DNA of 64,000 nt. Source: Phellopilus nigrolimitatus. Its lineage: Eukaryota; Basidiomycota; Agaricomycetes; Hymenochaetales; Hymenochaetaceae. Location of the stretch: the NCBI GenBank assembly GCA_021029095.1, contig JAJOHG010000134.1, positions 1-64,000 of the forward strand, given 5' to 3'. This document shows, in pieces, positions 12,030 to 22,917 of the stretch. The notes beneath the pieces are model-generated. The model worked only from the letters and a program-made list of their open reading frames with translations, did not search any database and was not told where the DNA came from. A program made the position numbers and the translations under genes. Every line of letters starts with the position of its first letter. Position 1 is the first letter of the stretch.

Positions 12030-12222
12030 CTATAATTGTTATGCTAGTCGACGCGACTTCTTGGTTCGTTAGGACTTGGAATAACTAGACGCGTATGGTA
12101 CAGTAAAGGCTAAGTGCAAAGATCCGAAGACTGTAGAATATGGCACGAAAAGCGGGGAAAGGTATGACTGGAGCACATGTCCGTTTTGCGATAGCGTCAG
12201 AAACAGGACGGCGGAAGCAACG

Positions 12223-13253
12223 TTATGTCTCCATCGCATCAGGATCGTGAGCAAGTGCTGCTCCTGCTCCTGCTGGGGGAGGTATGCCATTCGACAAGCC
12301 ATTCAATGGCCGAATCGCACGCTTCCTGTCGTCCTCCCTGTTTCGTAGGATGTCAGAAAGCACGGAAGTATGGAGTTAGATGTGGTGCTGCATACCGTGG
12401 ATCATCGCTATCATCTTCATCGTCGCGCTTCCGACGTGAGACGCCCATGATTCGATTCGGATTAGACATTATAGCGACGTTTGCCTTGTATATCGACTCG
12501 TACTCCTACACGAAGGTACATAACGGTCAGACCGGGTTGAATTGATATAGCTAAACAGATTCGAACTGACCTTGATCTGCGTGAGGAAGCCGCCATTGGG
12601 GGAGATACAGTAACGCCGATTTTGGACGGTGTGTAGCGCGTCCTCCCAGCACATCTGGTAGTATTGCATGACGTACATGACGACGAAAGCAGGCGAGAGG
12701 CTTATGCCGCCATTGCAATGAACGAGAACGCGTCCACCTTGCATGATGGCGGTGTCGATGAACTGTTTCGCTCTGGCATCTATAAGCGACGGTGACGCGC
12801 TCACAAAGAGCAGACCGACACGTACTGAGGGAACAGGCGAATGAGATTTTGCTCCTCGTTATCCTGCACGTCGAGCACAAGGTAGTTGAAGCGATCAGGG
12901 AAGCGTGGGCGCACAGAGAACGCTTCTTTGGCGTCGCGAATGCATACTCTACGCGCGTCATCGAAAACACTGAGCACAAGCTCAGATAGAAGGGCGGGAA
13001 AAGAGGACACACATGTGAGTGATGCGATTGCTCAGGAGTGTGTCAATAGACTTGGAGGCTTGGAAGGGGCCAAGGAGAAGATTCGGGAGTATCTCCTGGC
13101 ACTCTCTGCGCATCTCGTATCTAAACGCGTCTGGCTAATTAGTTGGGCGACACGCGATGCAGACGCGATCGACGAGACTGACCGCCATTCGACCTCGGAG
13201 GGCCCTTGGACGATGTCTTTGATCTCCTCGGCTGTCGGAGCTGGTTCCATCAT
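12223..13253 (-). CDS. STYX-like dual-specificity phosphatase-fold protein, catalytic Arg missing
   Basis: Six exons (from 13253 or 13250 to 13183, then 13120-13013, 12948-12826, 12772-12571, 12505-12396, 12337-12223) give about 241 residues. Order of features: YEMRRECQEILPNLLLGPF, CIRDAKEAF, FNYLVLDVQDNEEQNLI, the signature region VLVHCNGGISLSP, CWEDALHTVQNRRYCI, then a charged, Pro/Gly/Ala-rich tail. The layout matches STYX, a pseudophosphatase that binds phosphoproteins such as ERK. Here the signature cysteine is kept, but the arginine of HCx5R is leucine (HCNGGISL), so normal catalysis is not expected. Two consecutive ATGs start the gene, with a further in-frame ATG at 13274. It is convergent with HUT1. 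Confidence 0.88.
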
Positions 13254-13333
13254 CGTGGTAGCTATTGTGCCCACTGTCGTGGTCGTAGTTATAGTCGTAG
13301 TTGTGGCCGAGTTCAGTCAAAGCGCTGTACGTA

Positions 13334-14115
13334 CTAAAAATAGATTAGGTAATCAGTGTTATTTCCAAATGAAATCTGTGGCTTGACGCCTCTCGTCATC
13401 GCGCGGCACGTCGAAAAGCATACACCACGATACTCAAGCTTAAGAACACACTCTAAGAATAGAGCGATGATCTCTTGATTCGCGTTCTGAAGGGGTGGAG
13501 GACTTGTAATCTCCTGAGGTTTGTAATCAGGTGTGTTTGTTCTGTCTGTTTGATACATACCCATGTTGCTCTTCCTATAGGCTCGAACCCGCCAAAATAC
13601 TGCAAGACTCAAAAGAGAGAGAAAATAAGGGATTGTTCTCCAATTTCTCTCACGCATCTCTTGTGCGGCGGCACTTTATCGCTGCTTTGACTAATTTTAC
13701 CTTCACGAAAACAATTTTCCCCCTGTAGGCATGAAACAACACGGGTCTCTCCGTTTTTTGCATCATGTTCACTTCATCAGAATAAGTCATGGGTGTATAT
13801 ATGTAGCAGGTACCGGCCTTGTATGCGCCCTCTTTCATATCGCAAACACAATCACTTCAGACTGGGTACAGTACACCGCCGGGTCGATGTTGAGCGTGCC
13901 CTGAATTATCAATATTCATCTCCATCGACATGGCACCGATATTTGTCTTCTCCGTAGTTTACCACTGTCCTAACATGCACGGTTTCCTGGAAACGTTCCT
14001 GCCCCCTCGGAAACTTACTCTCGTTATTAAGATTCTGGACTCGGACGTGCAGTGCGTTTTCTGGCGATGAGGCATTTACGACGCTCTGCTTCTTTCCCAG
14101 AAAGCTTTAGATTTG
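13334..14115 (-). CDS. Unrecognised protein, 5' end missing
   Basis: Several minus-strand stretches read as exons of one gene. About 14110-14020 encodes SVVNASSPENALHVRVQNLN, followed by a GTAAGT donor and MVNYGEDKYRCHV. About 13900-13705 encodes GTLNIDPAVYCTQSEVIVFA and then CDMKEGAYKAGTCYIYTPMT. About 13609-13571 encodes YFGGFEPIGRATW. About 13523-13334 encodes EITSPPPLQNANQEIIALFL and on to a stop. The last two junctions are canonical and in phase; the earlier ones are less certain, and no start ATG is found (a TAA precedes the first exon). I do not recognise the family. It may be a 5'-truncated remnant. It ends only about 80 bases upstream of the STYX-like gene on the same strand. Confidence 0.4.
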
Positions 14116-14369
14116 GATTTACTGCATTATGTATGACTCATAGTAATTGCTGTTCGCACTTACATGTAGCTCGCTTCTGTTAATTACTATGTTCTCCTAC
14201 ATTCCGAGGGGGGTTCAAATCTCCAGCCGCTGACAGATTTCAGCACTGTGAGCTAGAATCACTAGCAAATGACTAGAGGGCATTCAGAATCAACGTCAAA
14301 ATTCATATAAACCTCTTCCGGATTCCCTAAATCCGGCAAGCATAGAAACTCCATATATATGTTTCGATT

Positions 14370-15120
14370 GTAATCGATGCATCTTATAGGCGTCGCGGAG
14401 AATGCGCGGAGGGCTTATTCACTAGCAAGCCCAAGGATATCAAGATGGACATCTTTTAATCTCCTGTGTCTCACCTTATCTTATAAGTTCGTGATTTATG
14501 GCATACATTCTTTCAACGTATATGCACTCCTTGGCAAATGGAATTTCTCGCCGATCCACGTCCACTGGTATATAACTTGAAGTACTAGGATCACATTGAA
14601 CCGCTTCCTAGAAATCGCAACAAAATCAACATGAGAAATAAAATGGCTATGGATTGAGAAGGCTTGGAAAGAAGGCGTTTTGAAAATGGGTCTGGGGAAA
14701 CTCATAGCTGGAAGCGCCGGCGTGAAGACTCCTTCGTCTGCTGGGGTGGTGAATTTTTGAATGCTAGATCGATCGTGGACATCGTGTCGGAGCAAATGCA
14801 TCTTCTTCAAGACAGTACATTACTCGTTACTGTCTTGAAGGGGCCGTCCTCGAGTGGTGTCAGTCGAAGTGCCGACGGGCCGTCCGGAGAATGTTGTGCT
14901 TTTTGAGGGCCGATGAGTTTCGTGATGGAGCAGGCTTCGGAGATGGATGGGAAGCAAGGCACTGACCGCAGCTCTGGCGCTACAATACCACTAAACATTG
15001 CCAGCGCGTCATGTCCCCGCATATTTGAAAGCCTCGAGGCCATGTGCTCGAAGGGTCACGCGGTATGGAAAGTTTCCAATACACCTATCCAGGCATGTAT
15101 AATGTACTCGCCGAGGTAAT
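14370..15120 (+). pseudogene. Relic of the GTPase-VWA gene 3' end and its flank
   Basis: The sequence at 14383-14430 aligns to the last coding exon of the GTPase-VWA gene (compare 36990-36930 and 51140-51082), including its terminal GGAGGGCTTATTC and a stop, but with small deletions. Farther on, 14860-15070 aligns to the 3' flank at about 36430-36150; short peptides such as CQSKCRRAVRRMLCFLR and AYLKASRPCARRVT are still readable in pieces. Stops and indels occur in all frames. It is a non-functional fragment carried along by the inverted duplication. Confidence 0.7.
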
Positions 15121-15789
15121 CGCATCGTTAGCGGCGTCGCGATTTCCGGAAAGCTGTGCCTCGCAACCCACGACGACCAAGCGCAACTAAGGTCATAAAC
15201 CGTGCGCGATCATGGAGATGCCTCGGATACGGCATCATGCTCGAGTGACACAATGATAATTAGTGATCCATACAGTCTCCTTGGGTCAAGTGTCAGACAA
15301 ATCAAGACTATGTGCCAATTGCTCGATGGCTGTGGTCAAAGATAGGCGCTTGTGGTTGGTTGTGGGTGTCTATGGGTGGCCGGGAGAGATTACCACTTTA
15401 GATTACTTTAGATCAGAGTTCATTAGTCACTGCATTCCTCATGTGTGGGCAGGAACATAACTCGAAATAAATACTTCAGGCACCGCTTTACAGAAGGCCC
15501 ATTAGCCCGCCTAAGATAGTGGGAGTCCCTTAGCCAGGGGGACTTGATATATCAAATTATTCTACGAAGAGTTATACTTAATATGTCCTCTCGAGGGGTT
15601 CGAGGGGCCTTCAAGTTGGCGGTAAGTTCCACTTGCGTAGAACATCTACTTTTTGAAAGACGAATCTCTATTGGTACAGTAGGTGATATGGCATTGCCGG
15701 ACTCCAGCTGTCTACAGCCTATAAGTACTTTGTTATCCTTTCTTGCAAGTGCACCGCACTGACTGCTTCTCCGCGTTCAACTGTCTGTC
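15121..15789 (+). promoter_or_regulatory. Upstream region of reductase gene 1
   Basis: There is no credible coding sequence. The part at about 15340-15430 (GGCGCTTGTGG ... AGTTCATTAGTCACTGCA) is conserved in the upstream region of reductase gene 2 (about 35840-35780, opposite strand), which suggests shared promoter sequence or simply incomplete divergence after duplication. Confidence 0.4.
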
Positions 15790-17263
15790 ATGATTTTGAA
15801 CCCTCAATCCCTTGTCTTGGTATGCAAAGACAGCGAGTCACCCAAGTAGACTCTACCAGCTGATTTTTTTTCCAACTCATAGATAACTGGTGCCTCTGGC
15901 TACCTTGGGGCCCATGTTGTTCATCAGGCGCTTGAGGCTGGTTATCGTGTTAGAGTGTCAGTAGTTACGCACTCCCCTGCTCATTAAAATGCTCACGTTT
16001 CTCTCATTATAGGACTGCTCGCCCGGCGAAAGTGGAAATTTTGAAAGCCAGTTATGAGGGGAAAATCGAAGTTGTTGCTATCGCCGATTTAGCCACAGGA
16101 GATTATACAGAGGCTTTGAAGGGTATCCAAGAACCACCGTGCTTATACTATCGTCTTAGTTCTAATGTTAGCATGAAGATGTCGATGCAATTGTGCATAC
16201 TGCCATGCCTCTGGGATTAAGGGCAGATGCGGCAGGATTGTTTGAGGTACGTCAGCCTTGTATTCCAAGAATCTTGACTCAGATTTATATCTGTTACCCC
16301 TCGTAAAGGCTGCCGTAGACGGAGCAATGAACATCCTGCGACAAGGAGCAGCCGCAGGCGTCAAGAAAGCCGTTATGTGTAGCAGCTTCAGCACGGCTAT
16401 CGATTTCAGCAAGCCGAATGCGTTTGGCGCTGGTAACGTGTACTCCGAGCACAGTACGTCGCCTATGAGGATTGACATTTCTTAGAACAGCTGATGATGT
16501 GTACCGTTATCTCTTATTGATTAGGCTGGAACCCAGCAACGCGAGAAGAAGCTCTGCATGCGAAACACAGTCAGCTGTGGAATTACGCAGCTGCAAAAAC
16601 AGAGTCAGAGAAGGAAATCTGGAAGTTCGCGGACGAGCATCCCGAAATCGACATTACAACCAGTACGTCCTTTGCCTTAGTGCTGTACGTCGTAATTCAA
16701 CCTGAATTCGTTTGATGACAGTCAATGGGGGATTTTTCTACGGGCCACTTGCACCAGGATATATGATGTCAAATGATGTCAAGGAACTTCCTACAGCAAT
16801 GATTCTGTATACGGCTGTTTTACCCAAGAACCCATCTTCGGTAAAGCCCTTGTCTGGGTCCGTTCCGGAAACGGGGGTGACGCTGAGTGTCGACGTGCGC
16901 GACATGGCGCGCGCGCATATCCTCGCGCTCAAAGACCCTCCGACTGCGCAGGTTGGCCGGAAACGAATCCTTGTTGTTGGCCCGACGCTTAGAACATGGA
17001 GGGACGTGATTCTGTACCTCCGCGAGGCGCGACCGGAGCTGGAGAGCCGTCTGCCCAGGATTGAAGACAAAGACGAGGGAGAAGCGGAGATAAAGACCGC
17101 GAAGTTTGATATGAGCAGGGCCAAGGAAGTACTCGGTCTTGATACCCTTGTCGACTGGAGGAAGACGGTGGTGGATACATTGGACTGCTTGCTCGCCATC
17201 GAGAAGAGCCGGGGCGTGGACAATTTTCCGGCCTTCGATGATAGCTGGTTGAAAGAGGACTAG
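15790..17263 (+). CDS. NAD(P)-dependent reductase, extended SDR (Gre2 / dihydroflavonol reductase-like), copy 1
   Basis: Seven exons (15790-15819, 15883-15956, 16013-16122, 16179-16246, 16309-16453, 16525-16662, 16722-17263) give 368 residues. The Rossmann glycine motif TGASGYLGAHVV is at the N-terminus, followed by the arginine-bearing RVTARPAK loop typical of NADP use, DAIVHTAMPLG, CSSFSTAI, and NGGFFYGPLAPGY. The catalytic YxxxK position reads YAAAKTESEK. Family members reduce aldehydes or ketones such as methylglyoxal; the substrate is unknown here. The C-terminal part has RDMARAHILAL and DWRKTVVDTL. An intact inverted paralogue lies at 33752-35250. A Tc1/mariner element begins about 120 bases after the stop. 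Confidence 0.88.
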
Positions 17264-17385
17264 GCCGTCAGCTGGCTAAGAAGGTAAGTATTAGTTACAT
17301 GAATGGATTGGGCGAGAGAACGGGAGAAATATGGAATTAATCTAACGTTGCACGTTGAGACGGGGATTTTGTAAAGAAATATATA

Positions 17386-18986
17386 CAGTGGCTCACATAA
17401 GTAATGGAACACGTGATGTAAAAAAATTATTGTGCCGTGTCCCGACAACTGCTTCAAATTCTACGGTTTTTTTTGTTGTGTCCGTCTATCTAAATGGTGA
17501 AGATGACATGCAAGAAGAATGAGACTGGTCCGTGTTTAGAGAGTGTGAAGAAAAGTAGAAAAAACTTTTGATGCGGGGTTCCAATACTTTTGTGTTTCGG
17601 GTATGAGGAAAGTTATGGCGATAAAAAAAAACGGAGAAAACGAATCGTTCCAATCCAACTCAATATTTTGTATGTCCACCCCTTGCCTTCTTCAATGCTT
17701 CGACACGGCGGGGCATACTCTCGAAGAGTTTGTCAATATAGGCCTGATCAATACCATACCATTCCTCCTGCAACGCCTGCCAAAACTCATCTTTGTTGTG
17801 TGGAAGAGGGTCCCGTGCACGTACAAGATGGTCAAGGTGGTTCCATACGTGCTCGATGATATTCATATCCGGACTGCTGGGCGCCCAATCGAGTAAGTCG
17901 ATCTTTTTTGTTCTCAGCCAGTCCGATGTGCGCTTCGAACGGTGCTTCGGATCACCATCCTGTTGAAAATAGACGTCTTTTTTCTTCATGCCGAGGTCCT
18001 TCAGGCTCCCAAAAAACCCACCCTGTAAGATTTCAAGGTAGAGCTCTGAGTCCATGGTCCCGTCAATGCGATAAAGCCGGCCAACCCCCTGTGCAGTGAC
18101 ACAGCCCCAAACCATGATGTTTCCCCCTCCATGCTTCACGATTTTCTTCGTGTAACGCTCATCCTCGGCCTGCCCTGACCTCCTCCAGCAATACTGGTGC
18201 CCATCCGAGGCGACCAGGTTGAACTTCGACTCATCCGAAAATACCACCGCCCGCCAATTCTCCACCGTCCAATGTTGGTGCGTGTTTGCCCAGACCCTGC
18301 GTTTGCATTTGTTGACCGGTGTCAGCAAGGGTTTTTTCCGACGTACGCAAGCCTTGAGGCCTTGCTCTCTGAGGCGGCGGCGGACCGTTTCGGCGGAGAC
18401 ATTCGGAAAGTGTTTGCGCTGGACATCTGTGGCATCACGGTACTCGGTTGAAGCGAGCTTTCTGGCAGCAATTCGTCCATCAAAATCCGTAAAATTGCGC
18501 GGGCGTCCTGGCTTGGGCTTTACTTCGTAGAACTTTTGAGTGTCACGAAGGCTGGAGTATATCCTCGAGACGGTAGAGCGAGAAACTTTGGTCTCATCGG
18601 ACACCTCATCAACAGTTTTTCCAGAACGCCTAAGAAGTACAATCCGGGCCTTTTTCGTGGGTGTGGTGTATGCCATATGGTGCACAGACAGCTAGATCAG
18701 GCAAAAGAAGAAGTTTCACTGTGGCGAAAATCGTGGAGAGGATAAACGACACCTGTCAGTAGGAGGAGTGGTCACATGGTCAAAAGAATTGGAACACCGC
18801 CATCGGAGTCTTTCCTCATTTCCAGCCCAGCAACTGGATCTTTTTTCTTCAAATTTTACATATTGATTGCAGGGCATATTAGTCGTAATATGACACAAAA
18901 AAAATCAGAGTATTTGAATTATTCTACGAGAAATAACAGAGCGAACCCTTTGAGATCACGTGTTCCATTACTTATGTGAGCCACTG
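17386..18986. mobile_element. Complete Tc1/mariner transposon
   Basis: The 1,601-base element is bounded by perfect 32-base terminal inverted repeats (17386-17417 and 18955-18986) beginning CAGTGGCTCACATAAGTAAT. It is flanked by the TA target duplication typical of the superfamily (17384-17385 and 18987-18988). It carries one uninterrupted transposase gene on the minus strand. Identical repeats and an open frame argue for recent insertion. It sits between the 3' end of reductase gene 1 and the NUF2 promoter and disrupts no gene that I can see. Confidence 0.95.
17660..18676 (-). CDS. Tc1-family DD34E transposase
   Basis: A single exon of 338 residues, typical for Tc1. An N-terminal helix-turn-helix region (ARIVLLRRSGKTVDEVSDET, SRSTVSRIYSSL) and a GRP-type linker (KPKPGRPRNF) bind the terminal repeats. 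The catalytic triad is intact: VVFSDESKFN, then VYFQQDGDPKH, then SPDMNIIEHVW, with exactly 34 residues between the second Asp and the Glu. The start is the ATG at 18676; a GTG three codons upstream is in frame but not needed. No stop or frameshift is present, so the protein could be active. Confidence 0.95.
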   Translation of the reverse strand: MAYTTPTKKARIVLLRRSGKTVDEVSDETKVSRSTVSRIYSSLRDTQKFYEVKPKPGRPRNFTDFDGRIAARKLASTEYRDATDVQRKHFPNVSAETVRRRLREQGLKACVRRKKPLLTPVNKCKRRVWANTHQHWTVENWRAVVFSDESKFNLVASDGHQYCWRRSGQAEDERYTKKIVKHGGGNIMVWGCVTAQGVGRLYRIDGTMDSELYLEILQGGFFGSLKDLGMKKKDVYFQQDGDPKHRSKRTSDWLRTKKIDLLDWAPSSPDMNIIEHVWNHLDHLVRARDPLPHNKDEFWQALQEEWYGIDQAYIDKLFESMPRRVEALKKARGGHTKY

Positions 18987-19505
18987 TAGGCTAAATCAAG
19001 TGTTGACCGAGAGGATGGTGAAATTATGAAGAAATCTAGTGCTAAATCTCGAAATAAGGCAGTGTAAGCAGAAAGGGGGTGGCGGGCGTGGCAAATTTCG
19101 ACTGGTCACTTAACCAAGATGTGGCTGCCGGCTGAGTCAGAACTATTGCGAGTTTTGAAATCACGTGCGCGCATTGAGCTTGTAAAAAATCGAGCTCGCA
19201 GACCTCCCAGCCCTATATCAGATATCTTAAGTCGTGCATAACGGTGAAGAATTGGGCTTAGAAAATCGTTCTGCTCATTTGCATGCATTTGCATGTATGC
19301 GCGGCCATTCCTGCACGCGCTGAGGTTAAATTGGGAAGTGTCCCCTCAAAAAGTTCGGCGTGAATTACTCACGTGATATGGTGACCGTGTTCAGTCACGA
19401 CGCACGACGCGTCGCGTTTCAATGTTCATACTTCCTGTGCAACTGCATCGACTTGGTTCTCCTTTACTCTATTTCATTGGTTCACAAATCCTTCCATTGA
19501 TCAAG
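18987..19505 (+). promoter_or_regulatory. NUF2 upstream region with MluI cell-cycle box
   Basis: There is no coding sequence in this 519-base gap. An ACGCGT site at 19407-19412, about 95 bases before the chosen NUF2 start and inside a CG-rich ACGACGCGTCGCG context, resembles the MCB element bound by MBF-type factors at fungal G1/S genes. That would suit a kinetochore gene, but one six-base site is weak evidence. A CACGTG lies at about 19370. Confidence 0.4.
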
Positions 19506-21238
19506 ATGAACGCGCAAACAGGGTTCTGGTTTCCGTCAATGAAGATTGTCGAAATTGTGGTTGCTCTTAAGGAGTGGGGCCTACACGTCTCCGAGGATCA
19601 GATTCAGAGACCCACCGCCGACGTTGTTCAGGCTATCTATGTCCTCTTTCTCCAACAAATCACAGGGATTACGCCTGAGTCGCTTCAGGAACCTGTTAAT
19701 AGGGCGGTCGCTGTAATAGGCGAACATCCCGAGCTATATACGGGCAGCTTGAACCTCAACTTGGTCCTTCACCATACGTGGGTCTCATTCCTATCGGACG
19801 CGAGTATGATTTCTCATTGGTTCTTTCTCATTGACTAGGCAGCGATTGGGACACGCAGCGAGAGTGCAGGACCTTACTATGCGCGACCTCGTTTCCCCCG
19901 AGCCGGAGCGCACTCGCAACATCATGTCCGCCATCATCAACTTCGTTAAGTTCGTGGAGGAGCGGGGCGGCTTCTTGAGGAAGCTTCGCGATCAGTCCAC
20001 CTCTGCACTCGAGGAGCGGGAGCGGATGCAACACAAGGTAGCTGAGTTGAAGCAGAAGATCGCGGAAATTAAGTGCGTACTCACGTTCGTTCACTTATTT
20101 ATTATTGTGTAGCTGATAATCCAATTTATAAAAGGAAGCAACGGCAAGCGGATGAGCCGCGCTGCTTGGCTCTACGAAAAGATAACGACCAAATCGGCAT
20201 TAACATTCTCGCGATCCAAAATGCGAAAGCACAGGTGTCTAGGGAGGTTGATGCCCGTAAGAAGGACAAAAGCGAACTCAGCCGACAAAGGGTAAGTTGT
20301 CTACAAGTCGTCTGGGCCCCGTCACCCTTACACTTAAGTAGGAAAATCTTATGCGAGAAATCGAACATGTCACCACTTCAATCAACACGACGCGTTCGCG
20401 GATTGTACAGTCTCCCGACCGTATAAAGAAACACATCAGTGAAATGGGATTGATGGCACAGGACGAGCGGATGATCATAGCTGCTGCAGAGGCCAAATCG
20501 CGTGAACTCAAGATAAAGCTGGACGCGTTGAACGTCTTTGAACAGGTGGATTCTCAAGATGGCTCAATGTCTGCGGCGTACTTATTGAACTCAATTATAC
20601 AAAACAGGACATGAAAAAGCTCATCGATGACCTGCGCATGATCCAGTCCGAGCACATTCACGTAGAGAATATTCAGCATAAGCTCGCCACGTTTCGTGAC
20701 GAACTCGACCGCAAGTTCATCCTGCGGGAGCAGCTACTGGGACGCTCGGATGTGCGTTTTCCCTTGTCTTCTATGATTTGTGGCTGACATTCTGTTTTTC
20801 TGTGGGATTCAGCGAGCCAAGCGGCAGATGCGAAATGCTGAGGACAAATTACAGCGCGCACAACAACACGCCGAGGATCGGCGCGGGAAATCTGAAGATG
20901 AAATTGCTCGTCTGAAAAAAGACTACGAAGAAATGTCAGAGGAACGCCGAGAAAACGACAAGCAGGTTGAGGAAACCAAACAGGAGGCAGCCGAGCTGGA
21001 GCGAAAGGTAGTTTATACTCTACTTCTTTATTAGCGAGGCGTGCTGACGTTCTTGCAGATGCAAGACCATCTCCGGAAAAACGAATCCGAGCTCAATGAG
21101 CTGCTAAACGAGTATTGGGGTTTACGACACCAAACAGGTCCGTCAAATTTTAATTGCTTCGCTGCTATGAGGCTCAATGTTATTTCAGAGGTATACATGG
21201 AGACACTCGCAAATAAACTTGGAATGGATCTTGCGTGA
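19506..21238 (+). CDS. NUF2: Kinetochore protein NUF2 (Ndc80 complex)
   Basis: Eight exons (19506-19777, 19839-20072, 20135-20291, 20342-20545, 20608-20751, 20813-21007, 21059-21137, 21189-21238) give 444 residues, as in other fungi. Nuf2 pairs with Ndc80 to bind spindle microtubules. The N-terminal calponin-homology region is clear: MNAQTGFWFPSMKIVEIVVA and LKEWGLHV, then QDLTMRDLVSPEPERTRNI and SAIINFVKFVEER. After about residue 160 the protein is coiled coil, rich in E/K/Q heptads, to the C-terminal EVYMETLANKLGMDL. An in-frame ATG at 19422 would add 28 residues; 19506 is preferred because MNAQTGF matches the usual Nuf2 start. Confidence 0.95.
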
Positions 21239-21551
21239 GAGATGGAGTTGCATATTTTGTATCGTTAGCCTCTGTTGTGTTGTAATTTGTCGTAGCTTAG
21301 TGAATTTGAAGCAGTGAGACCTGATAAGAGATCAAATACTAATATGTTTTGCTTGAAAGAAATAGAGTTTCAATGAACAAAGGAAGAAGAAAGGGTCTTG
21401 GTACTGTGACGTGACCGATTAGCCGCCCCGGGCACGCACGCGAGTCCGGGGCTCGACTCAGTCAGCTTGTTATCGCAAACAACGTCCAGCAGTGTCGTAC
21501 ACTGTCCACGACGACGAGGACATACAGTCAGCTACGCCCCGCCGGGGAGAT
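21239..21551 (+). other. NUF2-carrier intergenic gap
   Basis: About 310 bases without a gene. The second half is GC-rich, with a weak inverted repeat around 21425-21450 (GCCCCGGGCACGC ... GAGTCCGGGGC). The frame of the next gene is open upstream of its ATG, from about 21492, but without another ATG. Confidence 0.3.
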
Positions 21552-22917
21552 ATGCGGGGCGATCAAAAATGGTCGGCAAACAACAGCATGATTGGTGAGA
21601 GTGCATTGTCTTGCCCCGCATACTCTTTTGCTGACCTCGACCGATGGTACGGCATTGGACTTGGTCGTCGTTAGCGGGTGCGGGTGGCGGGTTGGTGGCG
21701 AGTGTGGCGACGTGTCCGCTCGACGTCGTCAAGACGAAACTGCAGGCTCAGCGCGCCCGGCGCGGAGATAAGATGTATAGAGGAGTCTTTGGTGTGACTT
21801 CTTCCTTCCGCTATGGAGCGGGGTTTCTTTTCTGACGCAGAGCAGGCACGGTGAAGCACATCGTGCTCACGGATGGCCTGCGAGGGCTGTATCGTGGGCT
21901 CGGGCCGACGATCCTCGGGTATCTCCCGACGTGGGCGATCTACTTCGCCGTATACGACGGCATCAAGACGCGCTTCGGCGAGGAGCCACTTGGCGCGTCG
22001 TTCGGCTCGAGCACGAGCGCGCACAAGGACTCGCTCATCTACCCCGCTGCCCAGGTGAAGGGCTACCAGCCGGTCATGCGCGAGCATCCGTGGTCGCTGC
22101 ACATACTTTCTGCCATGATGGCCGGTGCGACAAGCACGGCCGTCACGAACCCTCTGTGGGTGATAAAGACCCGTTTCATGGTGCGCCTATTTTTTCCTCG
22201 TGATTTCGAACCTGCCGCCCCCGTCTAAATGCGCAATATAGACTCAACCGTCTTCCGAGGGCCGCTACCGGAACACTCTAGATGCATTCCTTACTATTTA
22301 TCGCACTGAAGGTCCCTCAGCGTTCTATCGTGGCCTCTTTCCTAGTTTGCTCGGTATAACACATGTCGCCGTCCAATTTCCGCTGTACGAGAAACTCAAA
22401 ATCTGGGCTCGTGAGTGTCCACTTTTGTTTTCGTCCATCCTTTGCTCACCATATATTCCACAGAGGGTGAGACACGTGTGCCTCTTACCAGCAGCCAGAT
22501 TCTCTACTGCTCCGGCGTCGCGAAAATGTGCGCGTCGCTGGCGACCTACCCCCACGAAGTTGTGCGTACACGTCTGCAGACACAGCGTCGCTTGCTCGCT
22601 GCTGCTGCATTTCCGCGCACCCAGAGTCCAGGCTCTGGCCTCTCACCAGATACCCTTGAAGCGGAGGTGCAGCACAAACGGGGCGGGCTCATATACACGA
22701 CCAAAAAGATCATCCACAGGGAGGGGTGGCGTAGCCTCTACAAGGGGCTGTCTGTGAATCTCATACGCACGGTGCCCAACAGCGCGGTAACTATGCTCAC
22801 GTACGTCCTTCTTCCTTTTCTTTTTCCAATCTGCATCCGCACTCACTTGCGCTTGATATTGTCATCGATAGGTACGAACTTCTGATGCGGCGCCTCTCCA
22901 GTCAGATGGAGTCGTAG
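21552..22917 (+). CDS. Mitochondrial carrier of the NAD+/pyrimidine nucleotide/folate clade (SLC25A32/33/36-like)
   Basis: Six exons (21552-21594, 21675-21791, 21846-22180, 22242-22410, 22464-22800, 22872-22917) give 348 residues. There are three carrier repeats, each with its Px(D/E)xx(K/R) motif: PLDVVKTKLQAQ, PLWVIKTRF and PHEVVRTRLQTQ. A tryptophan in the second motif instead of an acid is the hallmark of the NAD+/FAD/folate/pyrimidine nucleotide clade. GLRGLYRGLGPTILGYLPTW and AIYFAVYDGIKTRFG resemble yeast Yia6/Ndt1, which imports NAD+ into mitochondria. A longer insertion lies between helices 3 and 4 (about residues 115-140) and another in the third matrix loop. The exact substrate cannot be told from sequence alone. 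Confidence 0.9.

Larger units (their letters stand above)
14365..17263 (+). repeat. Left arm of a large inverted duplication
   Basis: This segment matches 33752-36965 in opposite orientation. It contains a decayed 3' end of the giant GTPase-VWA gene (14370-15120), the reductase promoter (about 15250-15480 corresponds to about 35830-35600) and the whole reductase gene (15790-17263). The two reductase genes share all seven exon positions and most exon lengths. The arms lie about 16.5 kb apart, with NUF2 through RSA3 between them. Confidence 0.8.

Noticed and set aside
14160..14230. Possible tRNA or SINE: a GGTTCAAATC box B-like sequence at about 14210 with TAGCTCGC upstream.
   Set aside because: The T-stem does not pair, the A box is poor and no cloverleaf can be drawn. 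Probably chance.
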